This document shows, piece by piece, positions 1-12,283 of a stretch of DNA of 64,000 nt. Under the pieces are notes generated by a model that saw nothing but the letters and a program-made list of their open reading frames with translations, had not been told where the DNA came from and searched no databases. Numbering within the stretch: position 1 is the first letter of the stretch; every line of letters starts with the position of its first letter. The stretch covers positions 71,734,001 to 71,798,000 of the forward strand of contig JBITNC010000001.1 in assembly GCA_050084985.1 (NCBI GenBank), given 5' to 3'. Made by a program: the position numbers and the translations under genes. The stretch is from Nageia nagi. Lineage: Eukaryota > Pinophyta.

Positions 1-469
1 GTCTTCATCACCTAAGCATTATAATTGGGATCTCCATTTATTATCAATAGAAGTTATATTATTCACTCATTACTTTACTATTTTGCTTTCTTTTCTACTA
101 TGTTTAGTTCTCTATATCTAGATGTTGAATCTCTTGCATAATTTAGTAATTTTATGAGTGTTTGGTATCACTTTACTAGATGTTGGTATTTTGGATGATC
201 TTTCATGTTTAATATGATATTATTTATCCCACATTTGTATGTGGGATTAATCTTAAGTGTTTGATCATTTCATGCTAGAATTTGGGTATTTTTGTATTTA
301 TTTGAAGTGATATGGCCATTAGAGGTGTGATGTGGGATCCTAGGGAGAACTTTGGCCCATATTTGATGATTGTAGTGTGATGTTCCTCTCCTAGGGATTT
401 GGCTTATTGGAATTGTTATTATATTCTAGGTTTACATAATATTAGAGTGAGCCAAATTAGGGCTCATCA
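1..469 (+). repeat. 3' part of a 5' LTR (family A), cut by the window edge
   Basis: This block is repeated in diverged form at about 3577-3930, 4790-5201 and 33945-34440. All complete copies end in the same short motif CTCATCA, which I take as the LTR 3' end. A degenerate primer binding site follows at once, so this copy acts as the 5' LTR of the element that continues to the right. The LTR start lies outside the window, so its target duplication cannot be checked. Assignment to an LTR is by structure; no protein supports the superfamily. Confidence 0.7.
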
Positions 470-472
470 TAG

Positions 473-488
473 TGGTATTATAGCTAAG
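473..488 (+). other. Degenerate primer binding site for initiator tRNA-Met
   Basis: The stretch TGGTATTATAGCTAAG starts three bases after the LTR end. The usual plant PBS complementary to initiator tRNA-Met begins TGGTATCAGAGC, so 10 of the first 12 bases agree. Position and sequence together support a decayed PBS. Confidence 0.6.
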
Positions 489-1620
489 ATATTTCCATCC
501 TTCTTGGTTAGATCTTAGAAGATTTATAGTTGTTGAGAAGAGAGGAAGATCTCTCCATCCTGTTGGAGAGAAATTGCTAAGAGTATATCTTGTCATTCTA
601 TTGGGTAAAGATATAGAGGAGAATCTTGATGATTTCTTCATGGTACTATATTATATCTAGATAGGATTTTACATTTGCAAGCAAATTTGTGGAGACTTTC
701 TAATTTTGGGAAGTTTCAAGGCCATAAACCAGTTTGTTGCACCTTTAGAAGCATATTTTGGGTGCTAGATCTCACATGTTGGCTCATTGGAGGATAATAT
801 TAGAGTTTTTGGCATCCAATATATAGTTTTTAAGATCTAAAGGTAGATTTTTTAGCTTTTTACTTTAAATTGTAATGTTTGAGGAGTGAAAAGTGAGATG
901 TAGGGCATTGGTTCCTAATTTGAACCATTCATCATTAGATTGTGGACTTGCATCAAGATTGTTCCATCCTAGAGGCACTAGTTTTCAAGTTTTAGTAAAT
1001 CTAAAAATTTCCTATTTCATTTCTATAATTTAAACTTTAAGTAAATTTTAAAATTGCAATCATGGAGGGATAAGGTTTGTAGAAGTTTAAAATTATTTTA
1101 TGAAGAATTTAATTTAATTTGAAAAGCAAATTAATTTCAAATTAAATTATGGGGAGATAAGGAGTTTGAATAGTAATATGGAAAAGCAAAAATTGGACAC
1201 CTTAATAGCTATGTTGAAACAAGTTATTGACCCAAAGGTAGAAAAAGTATACAAGCTATAGATTTAGTACAATAAGATATCAAAAAATAATAATAAGATA
1301 TCAAAAAATTACAAAAATATGATAGATTTTAAGACACATTTGGACTTGAAAGGGAATAATGATATACTAAATATGGTTCAAGATGAAAAAAGAGCTATTC
1401 CATCAAATCAAGGAAAGAGCACACATATTTATTTATTACAAAAGTAAGAAGAGAATCGAGTACCTAAAGTACATCCAAAAGAGAAAAGCACCTATGTTGA
1501 AAAGGATAAGTATGAATCAATCTCCTTGCTAAGGATATAGAATCACTTAAGGATGAGCTTTTAAATAGCAAATAAGATTTCTTTAACTCTAATAAGGAGA
1601 ATAATATTGTAATATTTAGA

Positions 1621-1944
1621 ATGTCTAAGTTAGTTGAAGAATTATATACCATTAGAAATGAAGAACAATCAAAGTACCTCTCACTTGAGGGTAAATTGAA
1701 GGCAATAGAGAAGAAATTAGAGCTCAGCCATAAACATAATAAGGATGCAATCTTAAACAAAAGGAATAGTTTATATAAGTTGGAAAATATTCAAATCAAG
1801 ATGTATGACTCATTAGAAGAAAAATATGTCAATACATGTAAACTCCTAAAAGCTACAAGAAGGAAATTTTCAAATGGGAAAAAAGATATGGAAAATTTTG
1901 AGAAAAGCAATAGACAAAGATTTCACCATTCAGAAAAGCAATAG
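1621..1944 (+). pseudogene. Coiled-coil-like reading frame in the non-autonomous LTR element
   Basis: A 107-codon open frame starts with ATG and encodes a protein rich in K, E and L with heptad-like spacing (for example KLVEELYTIRNEEQ and LEGKLKAIEKKLEL). Related frames upstream (1180-1560) carry similar charged sequence but are broken by stops, so this is probably the surviving part of a longer gag-like or accessory protein. I recognise no named domain. It could also be chance in AT-rich DNA, though the composition is more protein-like than its neighbours. Confidence 0.35.
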
Positions 1945-2364
1945 ATGGAGTTACTTGGAAGAGAATTTACATCAATTAGGAATGATCATTTCACCATTGA
2001 TCTTCTAGACACAAACTTATTTTCACCTAGTGCATGGGCATATGACAACATGAAGCATCAAGAATGTAACTTAGAACCACTTGAAAAAGTGTTAGCATCA
2101 AATTAGAGAAATTATTTTACTATTATACTTGCATGTTCAGATATGAAATGCCTTACAATAAACATATTCACACTGAATTTGATGACACTCTTTGCATTCA
2201 TATATATCTTATACTTAATGGTTACAAGAAGAAAAGAGGGACATTATGGTGTGAAAAATTTGTAATCAAAGTAGCACATCAGAAGCTTGAAGAATGTACT
2301 TTGAGAATAAATTGGGATATCATCAGTTTGACAATGTGTTAGCATTTCTTGAGGATAAGAAAAT

Positions 2365-2380
2365 TTTGGAGGGGCAATAT
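2365..2380 (+). other. Polypurine tract before the 3' LTR
   Basis: The purine-rich run TTTTGGAGGGGCAATA lies directly before an LTR start TGTAATGTCCCC at 2381. This is the expected site of plus-strand priming and fixes the orientation of the element as plus. Confidence 0.6.
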
Positions 2381-3932
2381 TGTAATGTCCCCAATTTGTA
2401 AATTTCTATTCATTTTTTGGTTTTAGGAAGATTTTAACTTTTACAAGCAATAAATTGATATTTTATCACCTATAGTAGAAATAGGATCTTGTGCCAATCA
2501 TTTTGATAGGTTACACAACTAGGTTTCATCAAGAAATGAAGGATTTATGGTATTTTGAAGTTCTCTTGTCAAGCCAATTTTCTAAGGATGTGCAATTATT
2601 ATTTTATTAATTTAGGTATGATTTATATTTAGTTAGGAGAAATTTATATGTTTATGAAAAATGAACTATTATTTATGTAAGTTCCACTTGGATGTTTAAA
2701 TTGATAAATAAACACTTCAATTATGGGATGTTGGGCATAATTATTAGAATTAGGAGTAAATTAATATATTAATGTAATGTAAATATATAAGTATTATAAA
2801 TGTAAATAAAATATTTGTCATCTAATTTGGGATGTTACATATATTAAACCTTTATGATTGTAATATTGGTATTTAATTAGCCTCTTTAGTAATTATTGTT
2901 CCCCTCTCAAGGTAGAGCAAAATACCAACGTATTTTCACCCACTATGAGTTATTGGAAGATTCCACACTTGTATATTGAGCTTGAGGAGGAATATTGGAC
3001 CATTAAGATGCTAAATTGGGCATCCCAATATATCCACATCTCCCTTAGAGGCTCCTAGATTGAATATGATGATACCTAGGTGCATGAAGGAATCCCATAA
3101 CATAACATTGGTATTCTTGGCCCTTGGATGTGATTACTCCCATTTCGAGGTACCTCAATCTTATATGTGGGATATGTGAGCATATGCATCACCCCTAGAT
3201 AATTTTGGATAAGATTAATCAATCATAATGCATGATTAAAGGATGAAGCTACCTCTTACTATATAAGAAGGATCCTTGGAGATAATTGTATTTAATTATT
3301 ATTGTCATTTCTTACTCTTAGTCTGAGTGTTACTCTTCCTCAATTCCATTCTTTAGAGTGGCATACCTATAATGAGGTGCAATATAGAACTTACATGGGC
3401 ACACACTTGGGGTTTTGTGCAACCCAAGTTATCAGCTAGCTATTCAAGGGGTGTTGACCTTACCCTTAAAATAGTAGAATATTGATAGTGGATCTCTAAG
3501 ATTCCACCATAGCTATTGAAGTAGGAAGCCTTGGTGCAAACCTTTTCATACTATAGATCTAAGCCCTAATGCATTAGTCTTCATCACCTAACAATTGTAA
3601 TTGAGATCTTTATTTCTTATCAATATCAATTATATTGTTTACTCATTACTTTACCATTTTGCTTGCTCTTCTATTACATTTGGATCTCTATATCTAGACA
3701 TTGGATCTTTGGCATAATTTAGTAATTTTATGAGTGTTTGGCATTGCTATAATGGATGTTATCATTTTTGTATGATTCTTGCATGTTTAATGTGATATTA
3801 TTACTCCCATATCTATATGTGGGATTACTCTTGAGTGTTTGATCATTGCATGCTAGATGTTGGGTATTTTTGTGTTTATTTGAATTGATTTTGCTATTGG
3901 AGATGTGATGTGGGATCCTAAGGAGCAATTTC
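2381..3932 (+). repeat. Family A LTR copy 1 (3' LTR), truncated at its 3' end
   Basis: It begins TGTAATGTCCCC after the polypurine tract. It matches 3930-5201 over most of its length and the window-start LTR over its last part. Two shared anchors are GATGTTACAT at 2831 (ATGTTACA again at 4113) and GTCTTCATCA at 3577 and 4790. It lacks the final 130-160 bases present in the other copies and runs straight into copy 2. Confidence 0.65.
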
Positions 3933-5201
3933 TATATTTATGACAAAAGGCCCTATTATTTGTGTAAGTTCCACTTGGATGTTTAAATTACTATTATTTG
4001 TACATAGTAATTGTAACTAAGAGTAAATTAATATGTTAATGCCAATAATGATGTAATGGTGATACTAAGACAATTATTAAATGCAAATGCAATATTAGTC
4101 ACCTAATTTTGGATGTTACATATATTAAGCCTTAATGATTATAATACTGGCATTTAATGGGCCTCTTTAGTAATTATGTCTCCCTCTCAAGGTATAACAT
4201 GATACCAAGGTGTTTTCACTGACTATTAGGCATTACAAGACTCCACAATTGGAATTTGGGCTTAAGGAGGAATATTAGACCATTAAGATGCTAAATTGGG
4301 CATCCCAAGATACCCATGTCTCCCTTGGAGGCTCCTATATTAAATATGATGATACCTAGGTGCATTAAGAACTCCCATAACCCAATGTTTACACACAGAT
4401 CATCCTTAGACATTGTTGGATGAGATTATATCAATCTTAATGCATGATTAGAATATGAAGCTACCTCTCACTATCTAAGGAGTGTCCATAGAAGATAAAT
4501 GTATTCAATTATTGTTATGATTTCTTACTCTTAGTTTAGGCACTGCTCTTCTTAGATTCTATTCTTCAAAGTGAGGTACCTATAACAGGGTGTAATTCAA
4601 GACTTATGTGGGAACACACTTGGGGATTGGTGTAATCCAAGTTTCCAACTAGATATTCAAGGGGTGTTGGCATTACCTTTCGATTAGTAGAATATTGATA
4701 TTCGATATTTGAGATTCCACCATATATGCTGAAGGAGGAAGCCTTGGTGCAAACCTTTTCATACTATGGATCTAAGCCCTAGTGCATTAGTCTTCATCAA
4801 CTAAGCATTGTAATTGAGGTTTCCATTTCTTATCAATAGCAATTATATTGTTCAATCATTACTTTACTATTTTGATTGCTCTTCTACTACATTTGGCTCT
4901 CTATATCTATACATTAGATATTTGGCATAATTTAGTAATTTTATGAGTGTTTGGTATCACTATATAATATGTTGGCATTATGGATGATTCTTGCATATTT
5001 ATTGTGATATTATTACTCTTATATCTGGGTGTGGGATTACTCTTGAGTGTTTGATCATTTCATGCTAGAAGCTATGTATTTTTGCCTAAATTCAAAGCTC
5101 ATAGTGTGATGTCCCTCTTCTAGGGATAGTTTGGTTGATTTGAATTGTTATTTTATTATAGGTTTATGAAATATTAGAGTGAGACAAATTAGGGCTCATC
5201 A
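3930..5201 (+). repeat. Family A LTR copy 2, truncated at its 5' end
   Basis: This copy matches 2640-3930 in order and adds the true LTR 3' end, finishing in CTCATCA at 5201. It lacks roughly the first 260 bases of the LTR. The join to copy 1 falls in a short similar stretch, AGGAGCAATTT here against AGGAGAAATTT at 2636, so the tandem LTR arrangement probably arose by recombination at microhomology. No internal region lies between the two copies. Confidence 0.65.
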
Positions 5202-7804
5202 AAAGCAAGGAACATCCTTTAATTCTTCCATGAATTGGAGCAAGCTACCATATTCAGACCATGAGGCTACAAAGCATAAGTAGAGTATCCAAAATTAGAA
5301 GCGAAAAATATAATGATTCCTCTAAAATTTATTATTTTTAATGGTTATTTAATTATTTATAACTCTTTATTTGATTATGTTATGATATCATAGTTCTTTT
5401 GCTCAACATTGAGTGATCTATTGTATAAAAAAAAATCATAAAATAAATGCTTCCATTTTTGTGTCCTCTATGTGCTCCAACAAATATTCATATTGATGTT
5501 GTTTCAATATGATTCAAAATCATTCTTGCATTTTTTTTTGAGTTTTTTTTAATAATTTAATGAACTAAGATTGTTTATTAATATCTTCTCAAGATTTTAT
5601 ACAAAATTAATATAAAACTAAAATTAGTTCATTCATAAAATTTTTATTATTAACTGATATCTAAAATTGCATATATAGTTTGATAATTATGGGCAAATTA
5701 TATAAATATTGACTTAAGTAACTAAAATTTAACAATTAGTTTTTCTTATTATGGGAGTTGGTGAATCTTGGGTGTGGAAACTCTTTGTTGTTGTACAAGG
5801 AGTCCCATGTTTATTGGTTTATTATTTTTTGAGCTTTCATTGATATAACACTAGTACTTTCATATACCATTCAATTTGCTTACTTTAGAACTTTGAGGCG
5901 TATGAGGGAAAACATATATTTATGCTCAAGAATGGATAGTTTATTTTGTCAAGGTTGTAGGTGTTAATTAAATTTTAAGGATCTAAAACTATATTCATAT
6001 AGAGTTGCTCTTTGTTTTCAAGTCCCCTCCTTTTTAAGAAAGAAGGAAGAATATAGCATAACCAAAACACACTTGGAAACTATATTATACAGCTTAATTA
6101 TATGAGAAACAATCATTCAAAATATTAATTTATATATATTTACTGTTGGAAAAAATTTGATAGGTCCTACAAACCAAATGATTTAAAAGGACATTAAAAA
6201 AGTTATTTATATAAATGTAAAAGGTTTAAAAAGCCTTTCATTATCTTACTTTGCCATAATTATTTGAAAAGAACTTTAAAAATTAATACAATATGATTTG
6301 AATATGAATATGAAATTGGAAAATTTTAAAAGATATGATAAGTAAATTGTTAAGGTAAGTGTTTCATATCCATAATTACAACATACAAAATGATAGGAAG
6401 GGGTGGATATCATTTACATGATAAATTTTCACTTAGAATCATTATGATAGTCATTAGCAAGAGTGAATTCCAAGTAAGGAATGGAATTCGATCATAAATT
6501 AAATATTAACTTAACAATCAAATGCAACAAGTCATCATCAATTGAAGCCTCTTATGATCAACATGGCATACCCCTTTGATCGATCCAAGCAAGTTATTAA
6601 TAAGGGTGTCAATAGAGAAAGGGAGGTGGTGAGAGCCAATACATAAAGAGAGCGAAGTAGTTGAATTATATATATATATATATATAATGTATTTAACATT
6701 TATATATTAATAAATATCAACCCCCCCTTTTGTGATTCAATTAATGTCTCATTTTATTTCATATTTTATTTTTATTTCTATTTGCTCTTCAATTTGTGAT
6801 TGTAGATAAGAATCCAAATTGATCGATTTACTAGCCAATAGTTTTGTTGCTGATACATCTACAAAATAGGGGATTCGATAATTGAATGAAATGTTGTTGA
6901 TATTTACAAAAGAGTACCTTTTATACCATCTCAAAAATCATTACAAAATCGGTTCTCATAAGAATTGAAAAAATTTAGATAGTGGATCATTCAATATACT
7001 AGATATAGTAAGACAAAAGCAATCGAGTTAATCCATGGTGATAGAAGTTACAAAACTTTCTTCTACAAGTTCCTATACTTATTTCAAGTATGGATATGAA
7101 ACAACCCAAGTTTCAAACATGTATTCTTATCCCAAAAATTAATTCATACAAATAAAACATAACTCAATTACCAAAATCTCAATAATTATGGACACAAAAA
7201 GTCAACAAGTGGGTATTGGATACCTTGAACACCTATACTACTAAATTTGTACTCCAAGAGTGGGTATCATGGGAAGTAGGGTGAGAAAGATTCTTCAAAG
7301 GACCAAATAAAATCTTCTTAAAAAATATCCTACATATTTTCAAATGATACCTAATAGAATAGGTAGTTTCCCCTAATGCCCTCTCCTATTTATAGGGGAG
7401 GCACCAAGGGGCAGGAGGCAATATGGAAAAAAATAAAAATTAAAATTATGGGAAATGGTACCAAGAAAGGGTGCAATTGAAAGATGAAATAGTTGTAGGA
7501 AGAGATTATAAGGAGGAAATAACACTAGGGTGAGACAAACATAAATAATGGAGCATTGGATATGTCTAAAGGGGAAGGGTTTGACTCACTAATGAAAAGA
7601 ATAACATATGATAATAAATTATAGGATCAAAGATAGAAAAATAGAGAGAAAAAGAGGCTATGAATGAAATTAGATATAATTAGAGAATTAAACTCATTAT
7701 TAGGAAAATAATAAGAGGATGAATCCTAGCAAGATGTTCAAGATAAGTTAAAGGAACTGATAGATAACCATATGAAGCAATTGGAATGGACTACCAAGGG
7801 AAAA
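5202..7804. other. AT-rich intergenic sequence, no gene seen
   Basis: Both strands were read and all frames are short and broken. The only structure noted is a (TA)n run near 6669-6689 followed by a run of C at about 6721. Nothing here matches a retroelement domain that I recognise. Confidence 0.6.
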
Positions 7805-8195
7805 TGTTAGGAACTTGCAAGTTCCTAAGTGAGATTCGAATAGAATAACAGTAAATGTGAACTATAAAAATAACTCAATCACACACTCATAAGCAATGAA
7901 AACTCAAATGTAATAAGATAGTAAAAGATTGATGTTATTGAAAGCCAAAATGAATCACGGGCCACTTCGAGGGGGCTACCTCCTTTACAACTCAAACAAT
8001 ATATTTTTCCAAATGATCACTATTATCTTCTCCAAAAGTATTTATAGTCCACCTACCCTAACCCTAATCAACCACTCAATAAAAAATGGTGATTTTCCTT
8101 ACAAATATATCAGCCCCATACATTTAATAAAAGCCTATAGTCTAATTAATAAACTACTATAGTCTAATTAAATGTTAGGATGTGAGATCCTAACA
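7805..8195 (-). repeat. 3' LTR of the chromovirus
   Basis: It runs from TGTTAGGAAC to ATCCTAACA, giving TGTTAGGA...TCCTAACA terminal inverted ends on the plus strand. It aligns along its whole length with 13142-13530. As the element is on the minus strand, this is the downstream LTR. Confidence 0.9.
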
Positions 8196-8212
8196 TGTCA
8201 CCCCTCTTAAGA
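8196..8212 (-). other. Polypurine tract of the chromovirus
   Basis: Read on the minus strand, TTAAGAGGGGTGACA directly precedes the LTR start. This is the usual shape and position of a Ty3/gypsy polypurine tract and confirms the orientation. Confidence 0.75.
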
Positions 8213-8219
8213 GATAGCT

Positions 8220-9420
8220 TTGTCCTTAAAGATGAAAATTAGGAAATTATTGTTACAGTTGGTGGAGAGTCTCCCATGTTGCATTTTTAGGAGCTAAGCC
8301 ATGCCACTAGATAAGGACCTTAGTAACAATGTGATTTTGGAGCTGACATGTGCATCGATCTAGAATAGCCTCAAGTTCAACCATGATGGATCCTTCCTTA
8401 GTGAATTTTGGTAATTCATTCTGTACTATGATTTGGGATCCAAGTACTTGCTTAATATGTGAGACATGAAAAGTAGGGTGAATTTTGGATGATATTGGAA
8501 GTGCCAACTTGTATGCTATAGGGTCAATACATTAGAGTATCTTATAAGATCCTTAAAATCATGGGGCCAATTTTTGGGGACCTTTTAGTTTAAGATATAT
8601 TTACTAGTATGGTTGAAGTCTCAAGAAAATCATGTCAAATTCCTAAAACTATCACTTGACTCATTGTCAATTAGCTTGTTATTTCATTCGATGTTGAGCC
8701 ATTTGAAGATTTTCTTAAAGATGTAAATTATCTCTCCTTGATATGACAAGGTGGTACCTACTACTTGGACATTGGTTCTTCCTAAGATGTAAGAGGTGAC
8801 TGTGGGTGGATCTTGACCATATAGGGCTTCATATGGATTTATCTTGATGTATGCATGATACAAAATTTTATACCACCATTCTACTAAGGGAAGCCATTTT
8901 ACCCAATGGACTAGTTGAGCAGATGCAAAGCAACAAAGATATGTTTCCAAGCATTTATTAATAATATTTGTCTAACCATTTATTTAAGGGTGATATGTTG
9001 ATCTCATATTGAGTTTAGTTCCCTAAATTTTGAATAACTCCTACTAGAACTTACTGATGAATGTTGGGTCACAATCACTAACAATGGTGGATGGCATACC
9101 ATGGAGTTTAAAAATATTATCGAGAAAAATTTGTGCCATAAATATAGCTTTGTAAGGGTGTTCTAAAGGGCATAAATGCACATATTTGGAGATTCAATCC
9201 ACCACTACCATGATAACAACTTTGTTGTAGTATTTTGTAAGGCCTTTAATAAAATCCATTGAGATATTTTTCCAAGTGCACTCAAGTATGGGTAGAGGCT
9301 AAAGCAATCCTAGGATGCCCACTATCTCACCTTTCTGATGTTGACAAACATCACATTATTATACAAATTTCTTGATATCTTATTTCATACCTATCCAATA
9401 AAAGGAATGAATCACTCATC
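8220..9420 (-). pseudogene. Integrase and chromodomain of the chromovirus (broken)
   Basis: Minus-strand frames between 9420 and 8950 give the integrase core, including SMDFIKGL-like and SDCDPTF-like segments that carry the expected aspartates, with stops in between. The frame at 8950-8684 continues with the C-terminal integrase region (WLPLVEWWY, PYEALYGQDPP). The frame at 8507-8307 gives the linker SKIHPTFHVSHIKQVLG, and the sequence after it (WHGLAPKNATWETLHQL, one stop before it) is the end of a chromodomain. Chromodomains direct gypsy integrases to heterochromatin. No intact reading frame spans the region. Confidence 0.85.
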
Positions 9421-10520
9421 GATAGATTTTTAAGTACCCAAAATGCCTATTTGTTGGTGTTGAATGCAACTCTTAAAGTATCTATGCTTGACATGAAGAG
9501 TTTACTAGTAAAGCAATACAACCTTTGAATCATAAAATTCCATCATGCCAAGATAAGGGGGGTTTACTTGCTAGATTAGTTTGAAAATGTTGAATTATTG
9601 TTTGTGTGATGCTATCTTAAAGCCATTCTTGTTTAACCTAGTTGATCCATTAAGGAACTAGGGAGGAAAGAGCCTAAGGCACCTTGGGTTTTTCAAATTT
9701 TCAAGAAAAAGCATTAACAACCACATTCTCATTAACTTTTTTATACACAATATCATAGTCATACCCCAAGAGTTTAGGAAACCACTTTTATTGTTCGAGG
9801 CTGGAGATGAATTATTCCAAGAAGTATTTCAAATTGTGATAATCTATTCTAATGATAAAATGGTGATCAATGAGGTAGGCCATCCAATGTTGAACTACAT
9901 GGATGATTGCAAGCATTTCTTTTTCATAGGTGGATTTGGCCAAATTTTGACCTAAGAGAGCCTTACTTGTGAAAGCTAAGGGTCACCTTTATTGCATCAA
10001 TATGGATCCAAGTACTACTCCTAAGGCATCACATTCAATAATGAAAGTTTTAGAAAAATTTGGCATAGCCAGTCCTAGGTTTGAGAACATGGTGGCCTTT
10101 AGTTGATGAAAGGCTTATTTGGTAGCTACTGACCAATTGAAAGCATTTTTTTTCAATAGGGTTGTGAGGGGAGTTGTAATCTTTCCATAATCTTTCACAA
10201 ATTTATGGTAGATCATGTTAATCCTAGGAAACCTTGCAAGCCTTTCAAGGACTTGGACAAGGGCCATGTTTGCATATCCTCAATATTTAGTGGATCCACC
10301 CTAACACCTTTCTCAAAAATAATGTGTCCAAGGTACTTGAGCTCTTAATAGCCAAAGGAACATTTGGAGTGCTTAGCATACAACTAGATCTCTTGAAAAT
10401 TTGCAATGTCTGATCTAGGTGGGCCAAGTAGTTCTTTAAGGTTTTATTGTAGATCAAAATATCATCAAAGAAAATTAAAATGAATTTTCAAAGAAAAGGG
10501 TGGAATACCTAGTTCATCAA
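9421..10520 (-). pseudogene. RNase H and RT 3' part of the chromovirus (decayed)
   Basis: This 1.1-kb stretch lies between the reverse transcriptase frame and the integrase, where gypsy elements carry the thumb, connection and RNase H domains. The minus-strand frames are too broken to call domain limits. The assignment rests on position and on short pol-like fragments. Confidence 0.5.
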
Positions 10521-10523
10521 ACT

Positions 10524-11023
10524 TTACAATGTAGATGACATGTTGGTAAGACTAAATGACATCACTAGGAACTCATAATGGCCTTCATGAGTGCAAAAAG
10601 TAGTTTTGGGAATGTCTTCTTCATGCAGTAAAATTTGATGGTACCCAAACCAAAGGTCTAGATTGGAGAAATATTTTGCACCATGTAATTCATTTAATAA
10701 TTCATAAATGATTGGTATGGAAAATGTCTCCTTGATGGTGATTTTATTCAAATCCCAAAATTCAATACACATTTTCCATGATCCATCTTTCTTATGAACC
10801 AACAGAACTAAAGATGAATAAAGGCTCATGCTAGTATGAATGATGTCAATTTGTAACATGTCATCACCAAATTTTCTATTTCATCCTTCTGCAAGAAAGG
10901 ATAATGATAAGGTTGAATGTTGGATGGTTGAGTTCCTTTAATTAATTGAACTGCATAGTCATGAGGATGGTGGGGAGGTAATTTATGGTATTCCTTAAAG
11001 ATGCCTACATGATGAATGAGCAC
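10524..11023 (-). pseudogene. Reverse transcriptase of the chromovirus (broken)
   Basis: Two overlapping minus-strand frames make up the N-terminal reverse transcriptase. The 11023-10826 frame carries the approach to the RT (HHPHDYAVQLIKGTQP, YHYPFLQKDEIENLV). The 10859-10524 frame carries the fingers and palm (SLVLLVHKKDGSWKMCIEFW, DLNKITIKE, FSNLDLWFGYHQI). The first catalytic aspartate, in the DLWFGYHQ segment, is kept. The frame change near 10830-10860 and later stops mark it as dead. Confidence 0.9.
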
Positions 11024-11152
11024 TTGCTATAATTCCTATACTTCTAGTAAGTCCTGCATGGCTGGTTGAATAGAAAAGAGTTTTCCCATCACTCCTTTAC
11101 TACCTTTCTTCAATAATTTCTCCATGCAATGAGAACTAATAATTTGGGACTA

Positions 11153-11527
11153 TCATACCTTAAGTCCTTTAAGAGTGTATATGTAGTCATCAACCTTAAA
11201 TTGCATCCACAACTCATGAAAATCCCATATAATTGGGCCTAGTATTGTCAACCATTGTAAACCAAGGACCAAATCACACCCTCCTAATGGGAGAACATAC
11301 ATGTCACCTTGCATCTTGTAGTCACCCATACTGAGCTTGATATTGTGATACCAACCTTTGTAGGCAATTTTACCTCCATTCTTGATCATTACCTCAAAAT
11401 TATTTTTTGGGTAGATGTAAGAGTGGGTCTTTTTGGCCACATTTGGATCTATAAAATTATGAGTGCTCCTTGAGTGCAATAATATTATCAACATTTGGCC
11501 TTTAAAATATCCTTTATTTTTCATCAT
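11153..11527 (-). pseudogene. Retropepsin-like protease of the chromovirus
   Basis: A 124-codon minus-strand frame shows the plant gypsy protease layout: a flap region with SRSTHNFIDP, where the usual active-site D-S/T-G is altered to HSRSTHNF, then LPLGGCDLVLGLQWL, close to the family's conserved C-terminal GxDxxLGxxWL pattern. The protein would cut the Gag-Pol polyprotein. The changed active site suggests loss of function. Confidence 0.8.
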
Positions 11528-11821
11528 TTATGGATACTTAAACCCATAGAGTGCATTGCAAGAAATTTCAAGACAAACTTCATAGGATTGGTTTGTCTCT
11601 TCTTCAATATCTACCATAGCATCCTTAAAAGTCTCATCGTATGAATCCTCAAGAGCTTTTGCATCTAACACATATAGTTTTTAGGTAGTGCAATGATGAC
11701 ATGATGCAAATTTTTCATCATAATTATAACAAATTCCTTTCTTCTACCTTTCCTCCATATTATAAGGGATCAATCTCTTAACCAATAGAGAGTGTATGAA
11801 CTTTGAATGACCTTGATAAGG

Positions 11822-12283
11822 TTATAATTTCCAAGTAGGGGTCTTGGTTTGTTTATGTTGTGCATTGAATTTATCTTCCACCAACTTGGCAAGCCCTATT
11901 ACCACTATCATGTTGTTTAGGTTGAATATTTTGAATTTTTCTTGAATCTTCTTCTTCAACCCATTAATAAAATAGCTTCGATAGAATGCATCATCTAGTC
12001 CTTCAGTACGGTTAGTTAGTTTCTCAAATTTTATTTGATATTCTTTGAATGTGTTTATTTGGTGCAATTTGGTGAGTGCATCGATGAAATCTTCAAGATA
12101 ATAGGGGCCAAATTTGACAAGGAGGTTTTGGGTAAATTCCACATAAGATGGGGTTCCATTTTCCTTTTTGAACCAATATTGGTACCATTGGACAGCTTCG
12201 CACTCGAGATGAAATGAGGCAAGATTGACTTTTTGATCCTTAGGAATTTGAGTTAGAGAAAAATATTGCTTGATCTGGTACAC
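11822..12283 (-). pseudogene. Gag fragment of the chromovirus
   Basis: A 153-codon minus-strand frame matches the retrotransposon gag pattern: QVNLASFHLE-type segment, AVQWYQYW, then FxxxLxxKFGP and a run ending in FINGLKKKIQEKF. Gag forms the particle shell. A zinc knuckle would be expected downstream, near 11540-11820, and is not clear in the broken sequence there. Confidence 0.8.

Larger units (their letters stand above)
470..2380 (+). mobile_element. Internal region of a non-autonomous LTR retrotransposon
   Basis: About 1.9 kb lies between the PBS and the polypurine tract. I find no protease, reverse transcriptase, RNase H or integrase motif on either strand. The only notable coding trace is a lysine- and glutamate-rich coiled-coil-like reading frame around 1180-1944. 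The structure fits a small non-autonomous (LARD or TRIM-like) element that would depend on a partner's enzymes. The superfamily is unknown. Confidence 0.55.

Noticed and set aside
7929-8162. 77-codon open frame as a gene
   Set aside because: It lies within the chromovirus LTR and the paired LTR at 13142-13530 does not keep the frame.
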